NCBI RefSeq assembly: GCF_000265205.3
Contig: NC_018000.1
Span: forward strand, 248,001-312,000
DNA: 64,000 bases
Direction: 5' to 3'
From: Sinorhizobium fredii USDA 257
GTDB taxonomy: Bacteria; Pseudomonadota; Alphaproteobacteria; Rhizobiales; Rhizobiaceae
Under the pieces are notes generated by a model, which ran no database searches, had not been told where the DNA came from, and worked only from the letters and a program-made list of their open reading frames with translations. This document shows positions 43,507-52,714 of this stretch, piece by piece. The stretch's first letter is position 1. Each line of letters starts with the position of its first letter. The translations under genes and the position numbers were made by a program.

Positions 43507-43749
43507 CTAGTTGAGCAGGAACGCGGAGGTTGGCACTCGGAGTGCGGCGGCGATGCGCCTGAGCTTGCCGGGGTCGACATCAGCGCCGAGTTCAATTCTC
43601 GTAATTTCAGCGCCGGTCAAACCGCAGGTAAGCGCGAGATCCTCGATGCTATATCCCACCGCTTCGCGAGATTGCCGCACGGCGTCGCCTATATCGATGT
43701 GGCCCCGGCAGGTGGCAGAAGCGTCTATACTGTTCATTGAATTTGTCAT
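43507..43749 (-). CDS. XRE-family HTH regulator
   Basis: An 80-residue protein that is almost entirely one Cro/CI helix-turn-helix: IGDAVRQSREAVGYSIEDLA, LTCGLTGAEITRIELGADVD, then PGKLRRIAAALRVPTSAFLL. I start it at 43749, though a later Met is possible. The AT-rich region upstream contains an 11-bp palindrome that may be its operator. No toxin partner is evident beside it. Confidence 0.83.
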   Translation of the reverse strand: MTNSMNSIDASATCRGHIDIGDAVRQSREAVGYSIEDLALTCGLTGAEITRIELGADVDPGKLRRIAAALRVPTSAFLLN

Positions 43750-44138
43750 GAGACGATTCCTTTCGATCATGGGCAAGGAGCGCTCTCTTCGCGTGAAGGG
43801 AGCATGCAGCCATGGAAAGCCCCGTTATATATATTTGTTGCAGTGCAATATAAGTTCAAAGAATGACGATGCAAGGCATGACTGGACGCCGCCGTCATCA
43901 ATTCGTCTCACATCCGCGCCTGTGTGCGCTCCGCTCGACGGTTCTGCGAGTTCTGCAGGCAGCTGCCGAAGCGTGTTTTGACAGGTACATAACGGATATT
44001 CGCCGCCTCCAGCGGACGATAACGAAACGCGAGAGAGCTCGCGTCCACCTACCGCGAACGGGTCATCACGAAATGATGCGGCGACGCTGGTGGGTCAGGG
44101 CGGTTCCCGGGATGGCGGCGGTGTGACGCCCGGCACAG
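43750..44138. promoter_or_regulatory. Control region of the XRE gene with TTGCA-G-TGCAA palindrome
   Basis: The AT-rich segment 43823-43860 contains the perfect palindrome TTGCA-G-TGCAA (43838-43848) about 90 bp upstream of the XRE start, next to TATATATAT. It is a plausible promoter/operator. The remaining sequence up to the DUF2277 stop codon shows no gene. Confidence 0.5.
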
Positions 44139-44405
44139 TCAGCCGAACCGGATCGCCATTCTCGCGCGAGCTTTAGCGGCTTCGTCCTCGCGGTTGCGGG
44201 GAGGTTGCGCAGTCTCCAGCGAATCGAGCAGTTCCCGGGCGCATGCGGCGATCGAATTGACCGCGGACTCGAACGCCGCCTCATTGCGTTTCGACGGTTT
44301 GGTCGTTCCGCTCAACTTGCGCACGAACTGCAGCGCGGCATCGTGAATTTCCTCGTCCGTCGCCGGCGGATCGAAATTGAACAGGGGTCTTATGTTTCGG
44401 CACAT
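44139..44405 (-). CDS. DUF2277 family protein
   Basis: An 88-residue protein that matches DUF2277 end to end: MCRNIRPLFNFDPPATDEEI, then ALQFVRKLSGTTKPSKRNEA and the C-terminal REDEAAKARARMAIRFG. It is a small conserved cytoplasmic protein of unknown function, widespread in proteobacteria and actinobacteria. It lies alone, downstream of the giant repeat gene on the same strand, with two strong hairpins between them. Confidence 0.9.
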   Translation of the reverse strand: MCRNIRPLFNFDPPATDEEIHDAALQFVRKLSGTTKPSKRNEAAFESAVNSIAACARELLDSLETAQPPRNREDEAAKARARMAIRFG

Positions 44406-44712
44406 GACTTGCTCCCGGTCATCTTCATTTCCCTCACCGTGAGGGCGAGGACTCGATGTCTGCTACTGATTGGTCTTCATCCTCACGTCATCAATCCAGG
44501 CATCGAAGGGACAATACGCCACATCGGTCGCAGCTTCTTCGTTATCAATAGTGCGTAAGGACGGATCATTCAATCAAAGCTGAACCTGTCGGGAGCCGTG
44601 ACAATGCATGCCCTCCGGCCGGCACATTACGCTCACAGCGAACAGGCGAATTCGGCATCAGAGCCCGGTGAGGCTGGAAGGGTGTGTGCCAGAGGCATCG
44701 GGCGAATTGCAA

Positions 44713-44740
44713 CGGCCCCACCTTTGTCGAGGTGGGGCCG
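44713..44740. terminator. Second strong hairpin downstream of the giant repeat gene
   Basis: Perfect 11-bp arms CGGCCCCACCT (44713-44723) and AGGTGGGGCCG (44730-44740) with a 6-nt loop. There is no clear T-run on either side. Confidence 0.5.
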
Positions 44741-44797
44741 TAAGCTCGATGAGATCAGGCTTGGGCTACAGACGGTTGTCCTGACTGATCACACGTT

Positions 44798-44828
44798 CGG
44801 TGCCGGGGGACCAGGTCCCCCGGCACCG
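44798..44828 (-). terminator. Perfect 15-bp hairpin right after the giant repeat gene
   Basis: Arms CGGTGCCGGGGGACC (44798-44812) and GGTCCCCCGGCACCG (44814-44828) meet with a single base between them. It begins 7 bp past the stop codon of the minus-strand giant gene. It is almost certainly a transcription end or mRNA-protecting structure, although a T-tail is lacking. Confidence 0.65.
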
Positions 44829-44834
44829 ATGCCG

Positions 44835-47800
44835 TTAGATGGCCTGGTATGCCGCGATAATCGCCTCCACCTGCGAGCCGTCCAGAGCTTCTACCTGCGT
44901 TGAGGTGACGGCCAGCAACTGGTCGCTGGAGAGGCTCAGGATATCGTCCGTGGACAGACCGGCCAGGGCAGTCGTGCTGATCGCGGCGATATCGGCGGTC
45001 GAGAAGGTCGCGAGATCCTCCGTGGAAAGCGCCGCAATGTCGGCCGAGTCGAGCGCTGCGACCTGTGCTGAAGTCAGCGCTTCGACCTGTGTGGAACTCA
45101 GCGCGTCGATCTGGTCGGAGCTCAAGGCGCCGATGACCTTCGTGCTCAGGGCTGCGACCTGATCGGTGGTGAGCGCCGCGACATTGTCCGTGCTGAGCGC
45201 GGCCAGTTGCGTCGAGGTCAGGGCTCCGATCTGGGCCGAGGTGAGCGCCGCGACCTGATCCGAAGTGAGCGCCCCGATCTGGGCGGTGGAGAGCGCCGCG
45301 ACCTGGGTGGTCTTCAGCGCCGATGCCTGATCGGTGGACAGTGCCGCGAGATTGTCGGTGGAAAGACCCGTCAGCGCGGTGACCGTGATCGCCGCAATGT
45401 CGGCGGTCGAGAAGGTCCCCAGATCCTCGGAGGCCAAGGCTGCCAGTTGCGCCGACCCGAGCGCGGCCACTTGTGCCGTGGTCAGGGCTTCAGCCTGATC
45501 GGAGCTCAGCGCTTCGATCTGTGCTGAAGTCAGAGCCGCCACCGTCTTCGAATTCAGCGCCGCGACCTGGTCGGTGGAGAGCGCCGCGACATTGTCGGTA
45601 GAGAGCGCCGTAATCTGCGCGGAGCTCAGGACCCCGACCTGGGACGAGGTGAGCGCCGTGACCTGGTCCGAAGTGAGCGCGGCGATCTGGGCGGTCGAGA
45701 GCGCTGCGACCTGGCCGGTCTTCAGGGCTGCTGCCTGATCGGTCGACAGTGCCGCGACATTGTCGGTCGTAAGACCCGACAGGGCGGTCGCGGTGATTGC
45801 CGCAATCTCCGAAGTCGAGAATGTCGCAATATCCTCGGAAGCCAGAGCCGCGATGTCGGCCGAGTCCAGAGCGGCGATCTGGGCTGAGGTCAGAGCCTCC
45901 GCCTGATCGGAGCTCAGGGCACCGATCTGAGCCGAGCTCAGCGCTGCGACCGTCTTCGAGTTCAGCGCCGCGACTTGGTCGGTGGAGAGCGCCGCGACAT
46001 TGTCGGTGGAGAGAGCCGTGATCTGCGCCGAGGTCAGCGCACCGACCTGGGACGAGGTGAGCGCCGCGACCTGGTCCGAGGTGAGGGCGGCGATCTGGGC
46101 CGTCTTCAGCGCCACGACCTGGGTCGTCTTCAGAGCTGCGGCCTGATCGGTGGAAAGCGCCGCGACGTTGTCGGTGCTGAGACCCGCCAGTGCCGTGACC
46201 GTGATCGCTGCGATGTCGGCGGTCGAGAAGGTTCCGATATCCTCCGAGGCCAGAGCCGCAATCTGCGTCGAGGTCAGCGCCGCCACTTGCGCCATGGTCA
46301 GAGCCTCAGCCTGGTCGGAGCTCAGGGCTTCGATCTGTGTCGAGGTCAGAGCTGCGACGCTCTTCGAGTTCAAGGCTGCGACCTGATCGGTGGAGAGCGC
46401 CGCGACATTGTCGGTGGAGAGCGCCTTCACCTGCGTCGAAGTCAGAGCTCCGACCTGCGACGAGGTGAGCGCCGTGAGCTGGTCCGAGGTGAGAGCGGCG
46501 ATCTGGGCGGTGGAGAGCGCCGCGACCTGCGTGGTCTTCAATGCCGCAGCCTGATCGGTGGACAGGACTGCGAGATTGTCGGTGGAGAGGCCGCCGAGCG
46601 CACTGACCGTGATGGCCGCAATGTCGGCGGTCGAGAAGGTCGCGAGATCCTCCGAGGCCAAGGCGGCGAGCTGCGTCGAGCCAAGTGCAGCCACTTGCGC
46701 CGTGGTCAGAGCCTCGGCCTGGTCGGAGCTCAAGGCGTCGATCTGGACCGAGGTCAGAGCTGCGACCGTCTTCGAGTTCAGCGCCGCCACCTGATCGGTG
46801 GAGAGTGCGGCGACATTGTCGGTGGAGAGCACCGAAATCTGCGTCGAACTCAGGGCTCCGACCTGGGACGAGGTGAGCGCCACGACCTGATCCGAGGTGA
46901 GTGCGCCGATCTGGGCGGTCTTCAGAGCAGCGATCTGAGTGGTCTTCAATGCTGCGGTCTGGTCGGTCGACAGTGCCGCGACATTGTCGGTCGAGAGGCC
47001 CGCGAGCGCTGCGACAGTAATGGCTGCAATGTCGGCGGTCGAGAAGGTTGCGATATCTTCCGAGGCCAGAGCACCCAATTGTGCCATGGTCAAAGCGGCG
47101 ACCTGCCCCGAAGTCAGTGCTTCGAGCTGATCGGAGCTCATGGCGTCGATCTGCACCGTCGTCAAAGACGCCAGGGTCTTGGTGTTGAGGGCCGCGACTT
47201 GGTCGGTGGAAAGTGCCGCGAGGCTGTCGGTGCCGATCGCGGACGCTTGCGTCGAGGTCAGCGCGCCGACCTGAGTGGTGCTCAGGGCGGCGATCTGGTC
47301 CGAGGTAAGGGCGGCGATCTGCGTGCTCTTCAGCGCTGCGACCTGGGTGGTCTTCAGGGCTGCGGCTTGATCCGTGGACAGTGCCGCGACATTGTCGGTG
47401 CTGAGACCCGCGAGCGCGGCCACAGAAATCGCCGCAATGTCGGCGGTCGAGAAGGTTGCGATGTCTTCCGACGCCAAGGCGGCCAGCTGTGTCGAGCTGA
47501 GCGCGCCGACAAGAACCGAGGTCAAAGCCTCGACCTGGGTGGAGCTCAGGGCTTCGATCTGTGCCGAGCTTAGGGCCGAGACGGTCTTCGAGTTCAGTGC
47601 CGCCACCTGGTCCGTGGAGAGAGCCGCAATATTGTCGGTGCTGATTGCGGACACCTGCGACGATGTCAGCGCTCCGACCTGGGAGGAGCTCAGGGCGGCA
47701 ATCTGGTCCGAGGTGAGGGCGGCGATCTGGGCGGTCTTCAGCGCTGCAACCTGGGTGGTCTTCAGCGCTGCGGCCTGGTCGGTGGAGAGTACCGCGACAT

Positions 47801-49898
47801 TGTCGGTGCTAAGGCCGGTCAGTGCAGTGACCGTGATTGCCGCGATATCGGCGGTCGAGAAGGCGGCAATATCCTCCGAGGCAAAAGCCGCGATCTGCGT
47901 CGAGCTGAGCGATGCCACTTGTGCCGTGGTCAGGGCCTCAGCCTGATCCGAGCTCAAGGCTTCGACCTGTGCCGAGCTCAGCGCTGCGACGCTCTTCGAG
48001 TTCAAGGCTGCGACCTGGTCGGTGGAGAGCGCCGCGACATTGTCGGTGGAGAGCGCCTTCACTTGCGTCGAGGTCAGGGCTCCGACCTGGGACGAGGTGA
48101 GCGCCGTGACTTGATCCGAGGTAAGGGCGGCAATATGCGTGGACTTCAGCGCTGCGACCTGGGTAGTCTTCAGCGCCGCGGCTTGATCGGTGGAGAGTGC
48201 GGCGACATTGTCGGTGGAAAGACCTGCGAGCGCGGCCACGGTGATCGCTGCAATGTCGGCGGTCGAGAAGGCGGCGATATCCTCCGAGGCGAAAGCCGCA
48301 ATCTGCGTCGAGGTCAGCGCCGCCACTTGTGCCGTGGTCAGGGCCTCGGCCTGGTCGGAGCTGAGGGCGCCGATCTGTGCCGAAGTCAGTGCCGCGATCG
48401 CCTTCGAATTGAGCGCCGCGACCTGATCGGTGGAGAGTGCCGCGACATTGTCGGTGGAGAGCGCCGAAACCTGGGTCGAGCTCAGGGCTCCGACCTGGGA
48501 CGAGGTGAGAGCCACGACCTGGTCGGAGGTGAGGGCGGCAATCTGCGTCGTCTTCAGCGCTGCGAGCTGGCTGGTTTTCAGCGCTGCGGTCTGATCGGTG
48601 GAGAGCGCCGCGACATTGCCGGTGCTAAGACCCGACAGGGCAGTCGCGGTAATAGCCGCAATCTCCGAGGTCGAGAAAGTTGCGATATCTTCGGAAGCGA
48701 GGGCCGCAATATCGGCCGAATCCAGCGCGGCGATCTGTACGGCGGTCAGCGCCTCGACCTGATCGGAGCTCAGGGCGCCGATCTGTGCCGAGCTCAGCGC
48801 TGCGACAGTCTTCGAGTTGAGGGCTGCGACCTGGTCGGTGGAGAGTGCGGCGACATTGTCGGTGGTGAGCGCCGAAATCTGCGCGGAGGTCAGCACGCCG
48901 ACCTGCGACGAGGTGAGCGCCACGACCTGGTCCGAGGTGAGGGCGGCGATCTGGGCGGTCTTCAGCGCTGCGACCTGGGTGGTCTTCAATGCCGCGGCCT
49001 GGTCTGTAGACAGTGCCGCAACATTGTCGGTGGTAAGACCCGTCAGCGCCGTGACCGTGATTGCCGCAATGTCGGCGGTCGAGAAGGCGGCAATATCCTC
49101 CGAGGCCAGAGCTGCAATCTGCGTCGAGGTCAGCGCAGCGACTTGTGCCGTGGTCAGAGCCTCAGCCTGGTCGGACGTCAGCGCGCCGATCTGTGTCGAA
49201 GTCAGAGCTGCGACGCTCTTCGAGTTGAGTACTGCGATCTGGTCGGTGGAGAGCGCGGCAATATGGTCGGTGCTCAGGGCCTTCAACTGCGTCGAGCTCA
49301 GGACTGCGACCTGCGACGAGGTGAGCGCCGTGACCTGGTCCGTCGTGAGGGCGGCGACTTGGGCGGTCTTCAGCGCTGCGACCTGGGTGGTCTTCAGCGC
49401 AGCGGCCTGGTCGGTCGACAGGGCCGCGAGATTGTCGGTGGAGAGACCTGCGAGCGCGGTGACGGAGATCGCCGCGATCTCGGCGGTCGAGAAGGCGGTG
49501 ACGTCTTCCGAGCTCAAAGCCGCGATTTGCGTCGAGGTGAGGGCGGCCACTTGCGCCGTGGTCAGAGCCTCGGCCTGGTCGGAGGTCAATCCGTCGATCT
49601 GTGCCGAGCTCAGAGCCGCTACCTGGGACGTCGCGAGGCTTGCAATCTTGGCCGCATCGATGGCTGCCAACTGGTCGAGGCTGATGCCAGCGACGGAGGT
49701 TGCCGAAATGGCGCTCAATTGTGCGGTGGTGAAGGTCGCGACATCCTCGGTATCGAGCGCCGCGATTTGGGTCGAGGAGAGTGCCTTGACCTGGGCGGTC
49801 GTCATTGCCGCAACATCTGTCGTGGTCAGAGAGGCAATGACGGTCGTCGACAGAGACTTGATCTGGTTGACGCTCAGAGAAGAGATGATGGAAGTCAT
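44835..49898 (-). CDS. Giant octad-repeat protein 1 (1687 aa)
   Basis: A 1687-residue protein made almost entirely of 8-residue repeats of the form A-A-L-[ST]-[ST]-x-Q-[VI]. Octads group into a 17-octad (136-residue, 408-bp) higher-order unit recurring about 12 times, recognised by AALNSKTV, ATFSTADI and AALKTTQV landmarks. Ser, Thr, Ala, Leu, Val, Asp and Gln dominate; I saw no Cys, Trp, Arg or Pro. No signal peptide, membrane span, LPxTG or RTX nonapeptide is visible. The N-terminus (MTSIISSLS) and C-terminus (IAAYQAI) are shared with the giant at 55607-62683. I infer an extracellular or surface protein modified by the glycosyltransferases between them; export route unknown. Confidence 0.88.
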   Translation of the reverse strand: MTSIISSLSVNQIKSLSTTVIASLTTTDVAAMTTAQVKALSSTQIAALDTEDVATFTTAQLSAISATSVAGISLDQLAAIDAAKIASLATSQVAALSSAQIDGLTSDQAEALTTAQVAALTSTQIAALSSEDVTAFSTAEIAAISVTALAGLSTDNLAALSTDQAAALKTTQVAALKTAQVAALTTDQVTALTSSQVAVLSSTQLKALSTDHIAALSTDQIAVLNSKSVAALTSTQIGALTSDQAEALTTAQVAALTSTQIAALASEDIAAFSTADIAAITVTALTGLTTDNVAALSTDQAAALKTTQVAALKTAQIAALTSDQVVALTSSQVGVLTSAQISALTTDNVAALSTDQVAALNSKTVAALSSAQIGALSSDQVEALTAVQIAALDSADIAALASEDIATFSTSEIAAITATALSGLSTGNVAALSTDQTAALKTSQLAALKTTQIAALTSDQVVALTSSQVGALSSTQVSALSTDNVAALSTDQVAALNSKAIAALTSAQIGALSSDQAEALTTAQVAALTSTQIAAFASEDIAAFSTADIAAITVAALAGLSTDNVAALSTDQAAALKTTQVAALKSTHIAALTSDQVTALTSSQVGALTSTQVKALSTDNVAALSTDQVAALNSKSVAALSSAQVEALSSDQAEALTTAQVASLSSTQIAAFASEDIAAFSTADIAAITVTALTGLSTDNVAVLSTDQAAALKTTQVAALKTAQIAALTSDQIAALSSSQVGALTSSQVSAISTDNIAALSTDQVAALNSKTVSALSSAQIEALSSTQVEALTSVLVGALSSTQLAALASEDIATFSTADIAAISVAALAGLSTDNVAALSTDQAAALKTTQVAALKSTQIAALTSDQIAALSTTQVGALTSTQASAIGTDSLAALSTDQVAALNTKTLASLTTVQIDAMSSDQLEALTSGQVAALTMAQLGALASEDIATFSTADIAAITVAALAGLSTDNVAALSTDQTAALKTTQIAALKTAQIGALTSDQVVALTSSQVGALSSTQISVLSTDNVAALSTDQVAALNSKTVAALTSVQIDALSSDQAEALTTAQVAALGSTQLAALASEDLATFSTADIAAITVSALGGLSTDNLAVLSTDQAAALKTTQVAALSTAQIAALTSDQLTALTSSQVGALTSTQVKALSTDNVAALSTDQVAALNSKSVAALTSTQIEALSSDQAEALTMAQVAALTSTQIAALASEDIGTFSTADIAAITVTALAGLSTDNVAALSTDQAAALKTTQVVALKTAQIAALTSDQVAALTSSQVGALTSAQITALSTDNVAALSTDQVAALNSKTVAALSSAQIGALSSDQAEALTSAQIAALDSADIAALASEDIATFSTSEIAAITATALSGLTTDNVAALSTDQAAALKTGQVAALSTAQIAALTSDQVTALTSSQVGVLSSAQITALSTDNVAALSTDQVAALNSKTVAALTSAQIEALSSDQAEALTTAQVAALGSAQLAALASEDLGTFSTADIAAITVTALTGLSTDNLAALSTDQASALKTTQVAALSTAQIGALTSDQVAALTSAQIGALTSTQLAALSTDNVAALTTDQVAALSTKVIGALSSDQIDALSSTQVEALTSAQVAALDSADIAALSTEDLATFSTADIAAISTTALAGLSTDDILSLSSDQLLAVTSTQVEALDGSQVEAIIAAYQAI
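44930..49770 (-). repeat. Octad/17-octad repeat array encoding giant protein 1
   Basis: At the DNA level there is a 24-bp period (one octad) nested in a 408-bp period. The repeats are diverged rather than identical, so they have been selected as protein repeats and not recently amplified. Stop codons are rare on the other strand too, giving long spurious antisense frames. Confidence 0.85.
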
Positions 49899-50629
49899 GG
49901 ACGCGAGCCTTCAAAGTTAATCGCTGTGGAATTCACCCCGTTGGCGCCGACCGTGCGACAAGCGCTGGGAACCCATGAGGGTCCAAGCGCGTGATGCGTG
50001 CGACCACATGCGACGCCCGTCCACCCGGACGCGAGACCAGCTTCGGCTGTCAAACCGTCCTGATGGGCGAAAATATCGGGTTGAGGGACATGGCTCGCGT
50101 GAGCCCTAGCGTTCGGAAAGCTTCATGCAGACAGGACGAGTGCGTCCTATTTCCTACGCCTATGAATGAAACCTTACCCTTGGCGAGATCGGTTCCGTCA
50201 CCTTCGCCGCAGCCTCATCCGGCGGTTGCTGACTGCGGTACTCGGTTACTACGACTAGCGACGAAAGTTAAAATTTTAGTTAACGGCGCGGACCAAAGCG
50301 AGTGCCGCAATGTTCCACCGGACTCAACCTGCGAGCGACGATTCGGGACGCAAGCTCATGTTTGACGCGACGCTACACATCGAGTTGGTGGTTGGCAATA
50401 TTCAGCGAACCTAAAATGCCGAGAGGGTCGATGACGGCCCTCTGCCGCTTCTTGCGTGCCGCGCGACGAGAAACTGCGCAAGCGGATTCCGTCTATCTCG
50501 AACGATACCCGCTCCACAAGCAGTCGAGGAGGCGCAAGCCCAAGGCAAGCTAATCCGGTTAATGGCCTAAAATAGCATTCGAACATGTTCGCAGCGTCGG
50601 TCGTCAACTCGCCTGTCAGTGGGAATTCC
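49899..50629. promoter_or_regulatory. Shared control region between giant protein 1 and the glycosyltransferase operon
   Basis: 731 bp divergent intergenic region. Its AT-rich part at 50255-50285 includes GTTAA and TTAAC arms (50267-50271, 50280-50284) around AATTTTAG. I see no gene in it. Joint control of the giant gene and the glycosyltransferase operon from here is plausible. Confidence 0.5.
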
Positions 50630-52684
50630 ATGACCATCTATACTCATCTCGCCTCGGATCCTGCTTCGCCACTTGCCGGTTTCTTGGAAAGGGCGCGTCA
50701 GCAGCGGCTTCCGCTGACGGAGTTGTTCCAGTTCGCGGAAAGTTTCAATGCGGCCGGGCAAAGAGAGCAGGCCGCCGAACTCTACAAATCCTGGATCGCC
50801 TACAACGACTCCAATCCGCTACTGCACCTGGTCTATTTCAACTACTCCGTCACGCTGCGCCAGATGGGTGATCTCGCCGGCTCCATTCATGCGCTGCGCG
50901 GTTGCCTGAAGCTCGAACCGCGCTTCGGTCAGGGCCATATCAATCTCGGCCGCGCGCTGGAGGATGCCGGTCTGACGGGACAGGCGATTCAACAATGGCA
51001 AGCCTATGCCGAGACGACTTCCGAAATCACGCCGGAGCGCGTTGCTCATCGCCTGATGGTGCTCCAGCACATGGGTCGGGTGCTCGAGAATGCCGGTCTG
51101 ATGGAGGAGGCGGAAAACACGCTCTGGAAGGCGATCGAGTTGAGGCCGGACAAGACCGAGGCCGGTCAGCATTGGACCTCGCTGCGGCAACGCCAATGCA
51201 AGTGGCCGACATTGGTTCCTTCGGAGCATGTCTCGGCTCGGCAACTGCTCGATGCGCTGTCACCGTTGACCCTTGCCTGTTATGCCGACGATCCGGTCTT
51301 CCAGCTTGCCAAGGCCTATCGCTACTGCAAGTCGCTGGTGGGCCGCCCCGATTTGAGCGACTTCCCGAAGCTTCAGCCCCGCCGCAAAACCGGAACCGGG
51401 CAACGATTGCGTGTCGGCTATGTGTCGTCAGACCTGCGCGATCACGCGGTCGGCTTCGCCCTCAGCGAAGTCTTCGAGACGCACGACAAGAACAGCGTCG
51501 AAATCTATGCCTATTATTGCGGCGAAGTGCGGACCGGCGACGCGACGCAGACGCGGATGATGAGCGCCATCGACTGCTGGCGCGATATTTCCACGGTCAG
51601 TGACAGCGATGCTGCCAAGCGGATCATTGCCGATGAAATCGACATCCTCGTCGATGTCAACGGCTACACGAAACATGCCCGCACTAGGATCTTCGCCTAT
51701 CGGCCGGCACCGGTGATTGTCACCTTCTGTGGCTACCCGGGTACCATGGGCAGCCCCTTCCACCAGTACATCATCGCCGACGAGCACATCATCCCGCCGG
51801 AAAACGAGATCTACTATTCGGAAAAGGTGCTGAGGATACCCTGCAACCAACCCGTCGACCGCAAGAGGCAGATCGCGCCGCGGCCGAGCCGTGCCGAAGT
51901 GGGGCTGCCCGAGGATGCCTTCATATTCGCTTGCTTCAACGGCATGCAGAAGATCACCGCCGCATGCTTCGACCGCTGGATGGCGATCCTTTCCGCGACC
52001 CCGGGCAGCTTCCTCTGGCTGCTTGGCGGTGGCGAGGATGTCGATCAGCGCCTCAAGCAGGCAGCCGAACAGCACGGTGTGGCGCCCGAGCGCCTGATCT
52101 TCGCTTCCAAGGCTCCCAACCCCAAGCATCTGGCGCGCATCGGATTGGCCGACCTGTTCCTCGACACCTTTCCTTATGGCGCGCACTCCACCGCAGGCGA
52201 CGCGCTCACGATGGGACTGCCCGTCCTGACGTTCCCCGGCAACGGCTTCGCATCGCGCTTCTGCTCGAGCATCGTCGCCGCGGCAGGCGTGCCGGAGCTC
52301 ATTTGCGACGGACCGGACGACTTCGTCCGGAAGGCGATCGGATTTGCCCGGGACCGCCAAAGCCTCGCAGCTGTCAGGCAGGCCCTGGAGAGCCGCCGCG
52401 AGGCCAGCGTATTGCGCGACATCCCGGCTCTCGTTCGGCGCCTGGAGGAGCTGTTCTGGCAAATGCAGGGTGAGTGCGAGCGCGGCGAAACGCCTGTGCC
52501 CGATCTCGGCAATCTCGACATCTATTACGAGATCGCGGCGGAGTTCATGAAGGAAAACGTGGAGTTCGCTGACAGCACCGCCTATCGGCAGCAGTACGTC
52601 GCGAAACTGGCTGAGTGGCATGCCTTTTCGCCGATCCCGTTCGACTCCCGCTTGTGGACAGCGGCGACAGCCGACGTGCGTTGA
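50630..52684 (+). CDS. TPR-containing GT41 glycosyltransferase (O-GlcNAc transferase/SPINDLY-like)
   Basis: 684 residues. The first 220 or so form TPR-like helices (NSNPLL-type region; LVYFNYSVTLRQMGDLAGS; GHINLGRALEDAGLTGQAI). The rest is the GT41 catalytic region: LRVGYVSSDLRDHAVGFAL, DILVDVNGYTKHARTRIFAY, TFCGYPGTMGSPFHQYIIAD and DLFLDTFPYGAHSTAGDALT with MGLPVLTFPG. GT41 enzymes transfer sugars from UDP/GDP donors to Ser/Thr, or Asn in HMW1C, of proteins. I start it at ATG 50630, with a GTGGGA site. The flanking giant Ser/Thr-rich repeat proteins are the obvious acceptors, by inference. Confidence 0.9.
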   Translation: MTIYTHLASDPASPLAGFLERARQQRLPLTELFQFAESFNAAGQREQAAELYKSWIAYNDSNPLLHLVYFNYSVTLRQMGDLAGSIHALRGCLKLEPRFGQGHINLGRALEDAGLTGQAIQQWQAYAETTSEITPERVAHRLMVLQHMGRVLENAGLMEEAENTLWKAIELRPDKTEAGQHWTSLRQRQCKWPTLVPSEHVSARQLLDALSPLTLACYADDPVFQLAKAYRYCKSLVGRPDLSDFPKLQPRRKTGTGQRLRVGYVSSDLRDHAVGFALSEVFETHDKNSVEIYAYYCGEVRTGDATQTRMMSAIDCWRDISTVSDSDAAKRIIADEIDILVDVNGYTKHARTRIFAYRPAPVIVTFCGYPGTMGSPFHQYIIADEHIIPPENEIYYSEKVLRIPCNQPVDRKRQIAPRPSRAEVGLPEDAFIFACFNGMQKITAACFDRWMAILSATPGSFLWLLGGGEDVDQRLKQAAEQHGVAPERLIFASKAPNPKHLARIGLADLFLDTFPYGAHSTAGDALTMGLPVLTFPGNGFASRFCSSIVAAAGVPELICDGPDDFVRKAIGFARDRQSLAAVRQALESRREASVLRDIPALVRRLEELFWQMQGECERGETPVPDLGNLDIYYEIAAEFMKENVEFADSTAYRQQYVAKLAEWHAFSPIPFDSRLWTAATADVR

Positions 52685-52714
52685 GCGGCACCAGTTTCAG
52701 ACAGTGAGGATGAT

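Larger units (their letters stand above)
44406..44834. other. Intergenic region with two strong hairpins
   Basis: 429 bp without a gene. It contains two perfect inverted repeats (44713-44740 and 44798-44828), both downstream of the giant repeat gene. It presumably also carries the DUF2277 promoter. Confidence 0.55.

Noticed and set aside
45975..49994. Long plus-strand open frames (532 and 691 codons) opposite giant protein 1
   Set aside because: They are Gly/Arg/Cys-rich mirror images of the octad repeats, have no ribosome sites and arise because the repeat codons rarely give stops on the other strand.
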